DNA of 19,874 nucleotides from Betaproteobacteria bacterium. Lineage in GTDB: Bacteria > Pseudomonadota > Gammaproteobacteria > Burkholderiales > Burkholderiaceae_E. The notes under the pieces are model-generated. The model worked only from the letters and a program-made list of their open reading frames with translations. It was not told where the DNA came from and did no database searches. Both the position numbers and the translations under genes were made by a program. Each line of letters opens with the position of its first letter. The stretch's first letter is position 1. Below are positions 13,670 through 19,874 of this stretch, piece by piece. Location of the stretch: positions 1-19,874 of the forward strand of contig RFPW01000020.1 of the NCBI GenBank assembly GCA_009925965.1. Reading direction: 5' to 3'.

Positions 13670-14515
13670 ATGTCATCCCTCTATTTGCGCCGAAAGATTG
13701 CTGACAAGCTGGCCCTGGTGCTCTCGCTTCTTGCCGTCGTGGTCGGCGTCAGCGCACTTCTATGGATTCTGTGGACCTTGTTCTCGAACGGGTTCGCGGC
13801 ATTGACCCTGAATTTTTTCACTCAGTCCACACCGGCGCCGGGCACAGAAGGGGGCGGGATGGCGAATGCCATCGTGGGTAGCTTGTTGATGGTGGGTTTG
13901 GCAACGCTGATCTCCACGCCGGTGGGAATCCTCGCGGGTATTTACCTCGCCGAGTACGGTGATCGATCCAAATTCGCATCGACGACCCGCTTCGTTCTCG
14001 ACGTCATGCTGTCGGCGCCTTCGATTGTTGTGGGGTTGTTTGTGTATGCGATCGCGGTCGCGACACTGCGCCATTTCTCAGGTTGGGCTGGCACCCTCGC
14101 GCTGGCTTTGATTGCGGTCCCGGTGATCGTACGAACGACCGAGAACATGTTGCGTCTGGTGCCAGGCAGCCTGCGTGAGGCCGCGTTTGCCTTGGGCGCA
14201 CCACGCTGGAAAGTCGCGATCGTGGTGACTTTGCGTGCAGTCCGCGGCGGTGTCGTGACGGGGGTCTTGCTGGCACTGGCCCGAATCACGGGCGAAACCG
14301 CGCCGTTGCTGTTTACGGCTCTGAACAATCAGTTTTTCTCGCTCAACATGTCAGGTCCGATGGCCAATCTGCCAGTTGTGATTTACAACTTCGCAATGAG
14401 CCCCTACGAGAACTGGCAGTCGCTGGCCTGGGGTGGGGCCGCTCTGATCGCGCTGGTCGTGCTTGCCATCAATATTGCGGCCCGAGTTGCGTTTAGCGAC
14501 AAGGTTCAGGCCTGA
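13670..14515 (+). CDS. pstA: Phosphate ABC transporter permease PstA
   Basis: 281 residues, six predicted membrane helices. The ATG at 13670 follows GAAGGAAA. Family signatures include FFTQSTPAPGTEGGGMANAIVGSL, STPVGILAGIYLAEY, MLSAPSIVVGLFVYA, and the ABC coupling loop REAAFALGAPRWKVAIVVTLRA with LALARITGETAPLLFTAL. It pairs with PstC as the phosphate channel and contacts PstB on the cytoplasmic side. It is separated from pstC by 37 bases and from pstB by 19 bases, in one operon. The sequence looks intact and of normal length. Confidence 0.97.
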   Translation: MSSLYLRRKIADKLALVLSLLAVVVGVSALLWILWTLFSNGFAALTLNFFTQSTPAPGTEGGGMANAIVGSLLMVGLATLISTPVGILAGIYLAEYGDRSKFASTTRFVLDVMLSAPSIVVGLFVYAIAVATLRHFSGWAGTLALALIAVPVIVRTTENMLRLVPGSLREAAFALGAPRWKVAIVVTLRAVRGGVVTGVLLALARITGETAPLLFTALNNQFFSLNMSGPMANLPVVIYNFAMSPYENWQSLAWGGAALIALVVLAINIAARVAFSDKVQA

Positions 14516-14534
14516 CCCCTGACTGGAATCCATC

Positions 14535-15335
14535 ATGGTTGAAACCCCCGTCGCTCCTGCCCCATCCGCGCCCGTGATCACGGATGTGGCGCTCCGGGTG
14601 CGCAACCTGAACTTTTTTTACGGAAAGTTTCAGGGCCTCAAGAACATCAATCTCGATATTGCCAAGCACAAGTGCACGGCCTTCATCGGCCCCTCGGGAT
14701 GCGGCAAGAGCACCCTGCTGCGCGTGTTGAACCGGATGTATGACCTCTACCCCGGGCAGCGCGCGGAGGGACAGTTGCTCTTGAACGGCGTGGATGTGCT
14801 TGGTGCTGATCAGGATCTGAACTTGTTGCGGGCCAAGGTCGGGATGGTGTTCCAGAAGCCGACGCCATTTCCGATGTCCATTTACGAAAATATTGCGTTC
14901 GGGGTTCGTCTGTACGAATCGCTATCCCGCCCGGATATGGATAACCGGATCGAATGGGCCCTGCGGCGGGCAGCACTCTGGGACGAAGTAAAGGACAAGC
15001 TGGACAAGAGCGGGCTGAGTCTTTCGGGCGGCCAACAGCAACGTCTCTGCATCGCCCGCGGTGTCGCGGTCAAACCTGAAGTGTTGCTGCTGGATGAACC
15101 GACCTCAGCACTCGACCCGATTTCGACCGCCCGCATCGAAGAGCTGGTGGTTGAACTCAAGCACGACTACACGATCGCGATCGTGACCCACAATATGCAA
15201 CAGGCGGCTCGGATCAGTGATTACACTGCTTATATGTATCTGGGTGAAATGATCGAATTTGGTGAGACTAATCAGGTCTTCATCAAACCTCGCGAGAAGC
15301 GCACCGAAGACTACATTACTGGCCGATTTGGCTGA
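14535..15335 (+). CDS. pstB: Phosphate ABC transporter ATP-binding protein PstB
   Basis: 266 residues with a complete ABC ATPase core: Walker A GPSGCGKST (52-60), Q-loop Gln107 in MVFQKPTPFPMSIYENIAFG, signature LSGGQQQR (163-170), Walker B VLLLDE (183-188), D-loop SALD (191-194) and switch His219 (VTHN). The FPMSIYENIAFG and DYITGRFG segments are specific to PstB. It powers phosphate import through PstCA at the inner membrane and, with PhoU, reports transporter state to PhoR. A Pro/Ala-rich extension of about 17 residues precedes the core. phoU starts 32 bases downstream. Confidence 0.98.
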   Translation: MVETPVAPAPSAPVITDVALRVRNLNFFYGKFQGLKNINLDIAKHKCTAFIGPSGCGKSTLLRVLNRMYDLYPGQRAEGQLLLNGVDVLGADQDLNLLRAKVGMVFQKPTPFPMSIYENIAFGVRLYESLSRPDMDNRIEWALRRAALWDEVKDKLDKSGLSLSGGQQQRLCIARGVAVKPEVLLLDEPTSALDPISTARIEELVVELKHDYTIAIVTHNMQQAARISDYTAYMYLGEMIEFGETNQVFIKPREKRTEDYITGRFG

Positions 15336-15367
15336 GTCGATCGACAAGTCCCTTTTCGAGAGGTTTT

Positions 15368-16063
15368 ATGCCCCTGCAGCACACCGCCAAATCCTTTGAT
15401 GAAGACATGGAGCGCGTCCGTTCCATCGTTGTTGCGATGGGTGGGCTCGTTGAAAAGCAGTTCACCCGTGCCCTCGACGCCGTGCGCTACGGTGACCTCC
15501 GATTGGCTGCTCTGGTGTTGTCCGAGGAGACCATGGTGAACCAGATGCAGGTCCAGGCAGATTTGTTATGTAACCAGGTGATCGCCCGTCGTCAGCCGAC
15601 AGCCATTGACCTGCGTGAGTTGATTGGGGCTATTCACACCATTCATGATCTCGAGCGGATCGGTGACGAAGCAAAAAAAATCGCGCTCCGCAGCAAGGGC
15701 ATTGAGACCTACCCCGATCGCGCCTCGTTGCCGCTCGAACGGGTCTCAACAATGGCTGAGAATGCGCGAGGCATGCTTGGGAGGGCCTTAGATTCGATGA
15801 TCCGACACGATGCCTCGTTGGCGGCGACCGTTCCAGACCTTGACCTTGTGGTCGATAGTGAACGCGACTCGTTGCAGACCAATCTGCTGGCGCGAATGGG
15901 GACGGATGCAGGTGCAATCGCGGCCGCCCTTGACTTGATGTTCGTGGTGCAGTCGATCGAGCGCATCGGTGATCATGCGAAAAACCTCGCGGAATACGTG
16001 ATCCATATCGTCGAAGGGGTGGATACACGTCACAGTCGGACGTTGGGCGACGGTCCGCGTTAG
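15368..16063 (+). CDS. phoU: Phosphate signalling protein PhoU
   Basis: 231 residues from an ATG with GAGAGG just upstream. Two tandem three-helix-bundle repeats each carry the E/DxxxD metal-binding motif: DLERIGDEAKKIA (Glu96, Asp100) and SIERIGDHAKNLAEYVIH (Glu198, Asp202). The N-terminus (LQHTAKSFDEDMERVRSIVVAMGGLVE) is typical. PhoU is cytoplasmic; with PstB it holds PhoR in its inhibitory state when phosphate is plentiful. It is the last gene of the pst operon and ends 5 bases before the convergent phoR stop, with no recognisable terminator between. Confidence 0.97.
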   Translation: MPLQHTAKSFDEDMERVRSIVVAMGGLVEKQFTRALDAVRYGDLRLAALVLSEETMVNQMQVQADLLCNQVIARRQPTAIDLRELIGAIHTIHDLERIGDEAKKIALRSKGIETYPDRASLPLERVSTMAENARGMLGRALDSMIRHDASLAATVPDLDLVVDSERDSLQTNLLARMGTDAGAIAAALDLMFVVQSIERIGDHAKNLAEYVIHIVEGVDTRHSRTLGDGPR

Positions 16064-16068
16064 TCGCC

Positions 16069-17301
16069 TTATTTGGGTTCGTTGGTCAGGCGCTCGCTAG
16101 GCCAACGAATTGCAAAGCAACTGCCTTGGCCGAGTTTGCTCGTGATCTCCAGGGTCGCCCCGTAGCGCTGCAAAGCGTGTTTAACGATCGCGAGGCCGAG
16201 CCCGGTCCCTCCTGAGTCGCGGGATCGCCCTCGATCTACCCGATAGAAACGCTCGGTCAACCGGGGAATGTGTTCAGCGGCGATGCCGATCCCGGTGTCG
16301 CGAATGCAAAGTAGTGCCTCGGTGCCCTGACGCTCCCAATCAACGGTCACTTGGCCACCCTCAGGGGTATAGCGGACCGCATTGGTCAACAAGTTCCGCA
16401 CGACCGTTTGCAGATCCAGGGCATCCGCCTTGAGCCATTGAGGCCCCGACAAGCGGAGACTGATCTGATGACGCCCACCCGAAAGCGCTTGCGCATCGCC
16501 CACCAAAATCGTCAGCAACTCGTGCAAGTCGATGGGGGTGTTCTCAACGTCGCCTGGCAGATCATGTTCTAGTTTGGCGAGAATCAGGAGGTCTTCGATC
16601 AAGCGCCGCATGGTGTCGCTTTGCTTGCCGATCGCGTCCAGATACTGACGCCTAGAGTCGTCATCCAGATCAAGGTCGAGCATCGTTTCAACGAACCCCG
16701 AGATTACCGTCAAGGGTGTCCGAATTTCGTGCGAAATATTGGCCACAAAATCCCGGCGCATCGCATCGAGTCGCCGTTGTTCCGTAATGTCGTGCGCGAT
16801 CAAGAGTCGGTGGGTCTCGTCGGACCGAAACATTCGGACCAGAAATAGGTGCCCTGGACGTTGCGGTAGCGTTAGTTCAAGGGGGGCAGCGGCGCCTTCT
16901 TCGAGCCAGGTGCTGAATTCGGGGTCGCGGACGAAGTGATAAATCGGTCGCCGGATCCCGACAATGGCCAGCAGGCCTTCGGCGGCGCGGTTGTACCACT
17001 CGATCTGGTTCGAACGGTCCAGAACAATCAGTGAATCGGGCATTCGATGCACTGCGGCCCGAACCCGTTCGAGTTCGGCGGCCATGTTGGATCGCGCCTC
17101 AAATTCTTCGCGGGTGAAACGGCTCAGCCGATCAAACGCCCGCCCCCATCGGCCCCATGCAATCGGCAAGGTTCGCTGTCGAGGCAGTGCCAACCAGTGA
17201 AGCAGTTGGGCCAGGTGCCACCCGTGCCAGCCCACGTAGCCGGCAAATCCCAGTCCGAGGGTCCAGCCCGCGGCGACCCATCCGAACAATTGCCCAGCCA
17301 T
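16069..17301 (-). CDS. phoR: Phosphate regulon sensor histidine kinase PhoR
   Basis: 410 residues from the first ATG. In order: a hydrophobic N-terminus, a linker, a PAS domain (about 85-170, MPDSLIVLDRSNQIEWYNRAAEGLL), the phosphoacceptor helix FVANISHEIRTPL (His191), the N box NLLTNAVRYTPEG, and the G boxes DTGIGIAAEHIPRLTERFYRVDRGRSRDSGGTGLGLAIVKH. It phosphorylates PhoB when phosphate is scarce. The ATG start removes most of the first of the two membrane helices normal for PhoR. The frame stays open upstream and encodes LFHCAALALSGL, which aligns with E. coli PhoR TM1. A CTG at 17349, with AGGA 9 bases before it, would restore a 426-residue protein. The gene follows phoB on the same strand and converges on phoU. 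Confidence 0.95.
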   Translation of the reverse strand: MAGQLFGWVAAGWTLGLGFAGYVGWHGWHLAQLLHWLALPRQRTLPIAWGRWGRAFDRLSRFTREEFEARSNMAAELERVRAAVHRMPDSLIVLDRSNQIEWYNRAAEGLLAIVGIRRPIYHFVRDPEFSTWLEEGAAAPLELTLPQRPGHLFLVRMFRSDETHRLLIAHDITEQRRLDAMRRDFVANISHEIRTPLTVISGFVETMLDLDLDDDSRRQYLDAIGKQSDTMRRLIEDLLILAKLEHDLPGDVENTPIDLHELLTILVGDAQALSGGRHQISLRLSGPQWLKADALDLQTVVRNLLTNAVRYTPEGGQVTVDWERQGTEALLCIRDTGIGIAAEHIPRLTERFYRVDRGRSRDSGGTGLGLAIVKHALQRYGATLEITSKLGQGSCFAIRWPSERLTNEPK

Positions 17302-17360
17302 GAGCCCCGATAAAGCCAGGGCCGCACAATGAAAAAGGGTCGTGGCCAGTTCTGGGTTTC

Positions 17361-18047
17361 CTAGGCTGGCAGAAACCGGTAACCCCCACCGCGGACCGTC
17401 TCGATCAGGCGTTCGTGACCCGAGGGCTGGAGCGCAAGGCGAAGACGCCGAATATGAACGTCGACAGTTCTTTCTTCGATAAAGACATGGTCGCCCCAGA
17501 CCCCATCGAGAAGTTTGCCACGGGACAACACGCGGTCGGGGTAGCGCATGAGGTAGTGCAGCAACCGGAATTCAGTCGGGCCGAGTTTTAGAGGCTGCTC
17601 CCCGGCGGTGACCCGAAACGTATCGGGCTCAAGCCGCAGGCCACCGATCTCCACTGGGTCCTGGCTGGCTTCTGGGGCGCTGCGACGCAACAGGGCCCGG
17701 ACGCGGGCGAGCAGTTCGCGCGGCGAGAAGGGCTTGGTCATGTAGTCATCAGCGCCCGAGTCGAACCCTTGCAACTTGTCAGATTCTTCGGCACGAGCGG
17801 TCAGGAGAATGATTGGGAGATCGCGGGTCCGGGTCTCGGCGCGCAGGTGCCTGGCCAATTCGACCCCGGACTGATCGGGCAACATCCAGTCGAGCAGGAT
17901 CAGGTCGGGGAGCGCAGCATCGATCTGCCGGCGCGCGGAAGCCGCGTCGACCGCCAGGATCGGGGTGTAGCCCGCATGGCGGATATTGACCGCGATCAAT
18001 TCCCGAATTGCAGGTTCATCTTCGATGATCAGGACTTTTGCGTTCAC
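17361..18047 (-). CDS. phoB: Phosphate regulon response regulator PhoB
   Basis: 228 residues from a GTG at 18047, nearly the E. coli length (229). A TTG at 18068 would add seven residues, but GTG gives the family start MNAKVLIIEDE. The receiver domain shows the acidic pair Asp10-Glu11, phosphoacceptor Asp53 (LILLDWMLP), Thr83 and Lys105 (TKPFSPRELL). The winged-helix OmpR-type domain includes LGPTEFRLLHYLMRYPDRVLSR and ERTVDVHIRRLRLAL, then TVRGGGYRF. It binds Pho boxes and recruits sigma70 RNA polymerase. The upstream Pho-box-like site implies autoregulation. phoR follows on the same strand, with 59 bases from the phoB stop to the first ATG of phoR. Confidence 0.97.
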   Translation of the reverse strand: MNAKVLIIEDEPAIRELIAVNIRHAGYTPILAVDAASARRQIDAALPDLILLDWMLPDQSGVELARHLRAETRTRDLPIILLTARAEESDKLQGFDSGADDYMTKPFSPRELLARVRALLRRSAPEASQDPVEIGGLRLEPDTFRVTAGEQPLKLGPTEFRLLHYLMRYPDRVLSRGKLLDGVWGDHVFIEERTVDVHIRRLRLALQPSGHERLIETVRGGGYRFLPA

Positions 18048-18080
18048 GCTCGGATCCGGTGGTTGCAATCAGCTTGTCAC

Positions 18081-18112
18081 ATTATCGGCCTTGTATGACG
18101 CTCGCATGACGT
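18081..18112 (-). promoter_or_regulatory. PhoB-type promoter of phoBR (Pho box plus -10)
   Basis: On the minus strand ACGTCAT-GCGA-GCGTCAT (18112 to 18095) is a pair of direct heptamers with the 11-base period of a Pho box, matching CTGTCAT at 5 of 7 positions in each half. GATAAT (18086 to 18081), a 5/6 match to the -10 consensus, follows after 8 bases. The predicted start near 18074 lies about 27 bases upstream of the GTG start, which supports that start over the TTG at 18068. Confidence 0.55.
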
Positions 18113-18162
18113 CCGGAAGTTTTGCTGCGTCGCGCCATCGCGGATGCGCTATCGTTGCTTCC

Positions 18163-19206
18163 ATGATGAAAGAGCGCCAATCCGCACAGATCCTGGTCAC
18201 TGGGGGGGCTGGTTACATCGGCTCCCATACCGTTCTTGAACTAATCACAGCCGGGTTCGGCGTGGTGGTGGTCGACAATTTGTCCAATGCCAGTGAACAA
18301 AGTCTGCAACGTGTGACCGAGTTGACGGGGCAGGCCATTCCGTTTGTGAACGCCGATCTGCGCGACCGCAGCGCGATGGTGGCGCTCTTTCAAATGAACC
18401 GATTTGATGCGGTGATTCACTTTGCGGGGCTCAAGGCCGTCGGCGAGTCGGTCAGCAAACCCGTCGCTTATTGGGACAACAACGTCGGCGGAACCCTCGT
18501 GCTTCTTGAATCGATGGAGCGAGCTGGCATTCGGCGCATTGTGTTCTCATCCTCTGCAACAGTTTATGGTGATCCGCAGCGCGTGCCAATCGATGAGGCC
18601 GCTGCGATCCAACCGACCAACCCTTACGGGCGAACCAAGGCATGCATCGAATCCATCTTGACGGATCTGGCGACCAGCGACCCGTCCTGGGCCATTGGTA
18701 CCCTGCGCTACTTCAATCCCGTCGGGGCCCATCTAAGTGGCCGGATCGGGGAGGATCCTCGTGGTTTACCCAATAACCTCATGCCCTTTATTGCGCAGGT
18801 GGCGGTTGGTCGACGCGAGCGCCTCTCCGTTTTTGGCGATGATTGGGACACCCGTGATGGCACCGGCTTGAGGGACTACCTTCATGTCGTGGATCTGGCC
18901 CTCGGCCATGTGGATTCCCTGCGCCGGGTCCTGCAGAGCCCGGGGCACTGGACCGTTAACCTGGGAACGGGCACGGGATACACCGTCCTCGAAGTCATCC
19001 GCGCCTTTGAACGAGCCAGTGGTCGGTCGATTCCGTTCGAGATCGTCAACCGGCGGTCTGGCGATATTGCGAGCTGTTACGCCGATCCCGCCCACGCGCT
19101 AGCGCTCTTGGGGTGGCGTGCTGAACGCCCGCTTGATCAAATGTGTGAGGACCACTGGCGTTGGCAATCGAATAATCCGAGTGGGTTCGCCAGCACGCAG
19201 GGCTGA
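18163..19206 (+). CDS. galE: UDP-glucose 4-epimerase
   Basis: 347 residues from the ATG at 18163 (or 18166); family about 338. The NAD-binding Rossmann motif is ILVTGGAGYIGSH (GxxGxxG at 14-20). The catalytic set is visible: Ser131-Ala-Thr133 in FSSSATVYG, and Tyr155xxxLys159 in NPYGRTKACIE. Further hallmarks are FDAVIHFAGLKAVGESVSKP, LRYFNPVGAH, FGDDWDTRDGTGLRDYLHVVDLA and WTVNLGTGTGYTVLEV. The enzyme interconverts UDP-glucose and UDP-galactose in the cytoplasm, supplying galactose for surface polysaccharides. The frame is open back to 17986, but that part overlaps phoB and carries no domain. It is divergent from phoB and converges on panC. No clear ribosome site or promoter is visible. Confidence 0.96.
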   Translation: MMKERQSAQILVTGGAGYIGSHTVLELITAGFGVVVVDNLSNASEQSLQRVTELTGQAIPFVNADLRDRSAMVALFQMNRFDAVIHFAGLKAVGESVSKPVAYWDNNVGGTLVLLESMERAGIRRIVFSSSATVYGDPQRVPIDEAAAIQPTNPYGRTKACIESILTDLATSDPSWAIGTLRYFNPVGAHLSGRIGEDPRGLPNNLMPFIAQVAVGRRERLSVFGDDWDTRDGTGLRDYLHVVDLALGHVDSLRRVLQSPGHWTVNLGTGTGYTVLEVIRAFERASGRSIPFEIVNRRSGDIASCYADPAHALALLGWRAERPLDQMCEDHWRWQSNNPSGFASTQG

Positions 19207-19214
19207 CTTGCCGA

Positions 19215-19229
19215 GGCGCCCGGGGCGCC
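19215..19229. terminator. GC-rich palindrome between galE and panC
   Basis: GGCGCC-CGG-GGCGCC forms a 6-bp all-GC stem in the 49-base convergent spacer. It lacks a T tract on either strand, so it is at best a weak bidirectional terminator. Confidence 0.3.
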
Positions 19230-19255
19230 GCTCAGATCGGCGATCAAGTCGTCGA

Positions 19256-19874
19256 CTAGACCTCGAGGTTGTCGATCAGGCGCGTGGCACCGAGTCTGGC
19301 GGCGGCCAATACAACCAGCGGCTCAGCCCGGGCCACATCGGCCAGGCTGGGTGGCAACAGGTCTGAGCGCCTCCGCACCGCAACATAGTCTGGCACCCAA
19401 CCGAGGCCGGAGAGCCGGTGAATGGCTTTTTGTTCAGCGGCCAGGGCTTGTGGCCAGATTTGGGGTCCACCGGCGCCCGAGCGCATCGCGGTGCCGATGA
19501 CTTGAAGCTCCTGGACCGTTTCCCGCAATATCTCATGGAGCATGGGTGCCCGAGCGCGGTCCTCGGGGGAAAGGTAACCGTTGCGAGATGACAAGGCGAG
19601 TCCATCCGGAGCCCTGATCGTCTCGGCCGGGACGATTTCGGTCGGCAGGGCAAATTGCTCGGCCATGCGACGCAAGACCATCAGTTGTTGATAATCTTTC
19701 TTGCCAAATACTGCAACCATCGGCTGGACGCAGTTGAAGAGCTTCAACACCACGGTCGTGACACCGGTGAAAAAACCGGGGCGAAACTCACCTTCAAGAA
19801 TGTCACCCAAGCCGGTCGGGGGCGCGACCCGATACTCCTGGGGCACGGGATATAGCTCGTTTTCGTCCGGCGCG
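19256..19874 (-). CDS. panC: Pantothenate synthetase (5' end outside the window)
   Basis: About 206 C-terminal residues are visible; the N-terminus with the HIGH-type motif lies beyond the right edge. The visible part begins APDENELYP and continues GDILEGEFRPGFFTGVTTVVLKLFN (pantoate and ATP pocket), VAVFGKKDYQQLMVLRRM, and RAPDGLALSSRNGYLS, the KMSKS-equivalent loop. The rest is the C-terminal domain, ending at a TAG. PanC condenses pantoate and beta-alanine with ATP to form pantothenate, the coenzyme A precursor. A GTG at 19846 can be read as a start but lies mid-domain, and the frame is open through the edge with family sequence. panD, a frequent neighbour, is not downstream: galE converges instead. 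Confidence 0.95.
   Translation of the reverse strand, partial: APDENELYPVPQEYRVAPPTGLGDILEGEFRPGFFTGVTTVVLKLFNCVQPMVAVFGKKDYQQLMVLRRMAEQFALPTEIVPAETIRAPDGLALSSRNGYLSPEDRARAPMLHEILRETVQELQVIGTAMRSGAGGPQIWPQALAAEQKAIHRLSGLGWVPDYVAVRRRSDLLPPSLADVARAEPLVVLAAARLGATRLIDNLEV

Noticed and set aside
18063..18080. Second Pho-box-like pair (TTGCAAT, TTGTCAC) facing galE
   Set aside because: One half matches at only 4 of 7 positions and there is no suitable -10 toward galE. It probably just overlaps the phoB leader.
17986..18162. 59-residue N-terminal extension of GalE
   Set aside because: It lies in the phoB coding and promoter region, carries no domain, and the GalE fold begins right after the ATGs at 18163/18166.

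Overview
The window looks like a stretch of core chromosome from a Gram-negative proteobacterium, most likely a betaproteobacterium of the Burkholderiales type. This is inferred from the GC-rich coding, outer-envelope genes (LPS-type glycosyltransferase, YceI proteins), the conserved queA-tgt-yajC-secD-secF block, a cytochrome b561 gene followed by two yceI genes, and the form of the Pho genes. There is no sign of a phage, insertion sequence, CRISPR array or integrative element. Genes are packed tightly and no gene-free stretch exceeds 300 bases.

Layout. (1) 1-2037: the 3' part of a family 2 glycosyltransferase (+) meets, tail to tail with a 15-base overlap, a class I methyltransferase (-), which is preceded by a YibF-like glutathione S-transferase (-). 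(2) 2209-5462: purB, a cytochrome b561 and two tandem yceI genes, all on +. (3) 5466-11131: the minus-strand block queA-tgt-yajC-secD-secF, joining queuosine tRNA modification to the SecDF-YajC translocase accessory complex. (4) 11236-11321: tRNA-Leu(CAA) on +, with a good promoter of its own. (5) 11485-16063: pstS-pstC-pstA-pstB-phoU (+), the high-affinity phosphate transporter and its signalling partner. (6) 16069-18047: phoB-phoR on -, convergent with phoU. (7) galE (+, 18163-19206) and the 3' part of panC (-, running off the right end).

How the genes work together. Regions 5 and 6 form a complete phosphate-sensing circuit: PstSCAB senses and imports phosphate, PhoU links transporter state to the kinase PhoR, and PhoB activates transcription. 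Pho-box-like direct repeats with an 11-base period lie upstream of both phoB and pstS, so both arms are probably autoregulated. Regions 2 and 3 end 3 bases apart, and phoU and phoR end 5 bases apart, with no visible intrinsic terminator, so convergent transcripts probably overlap.

What stands out is small in scale. PhoR appears to need a start upstream of its first ATG, at a CTG. Short tandem repeats with 6-, 10- or 12-base periods recur in spacers and flexible coding segments. Several genes begin with GTG or TTG. I found no convincing undescribed multi-gene system.
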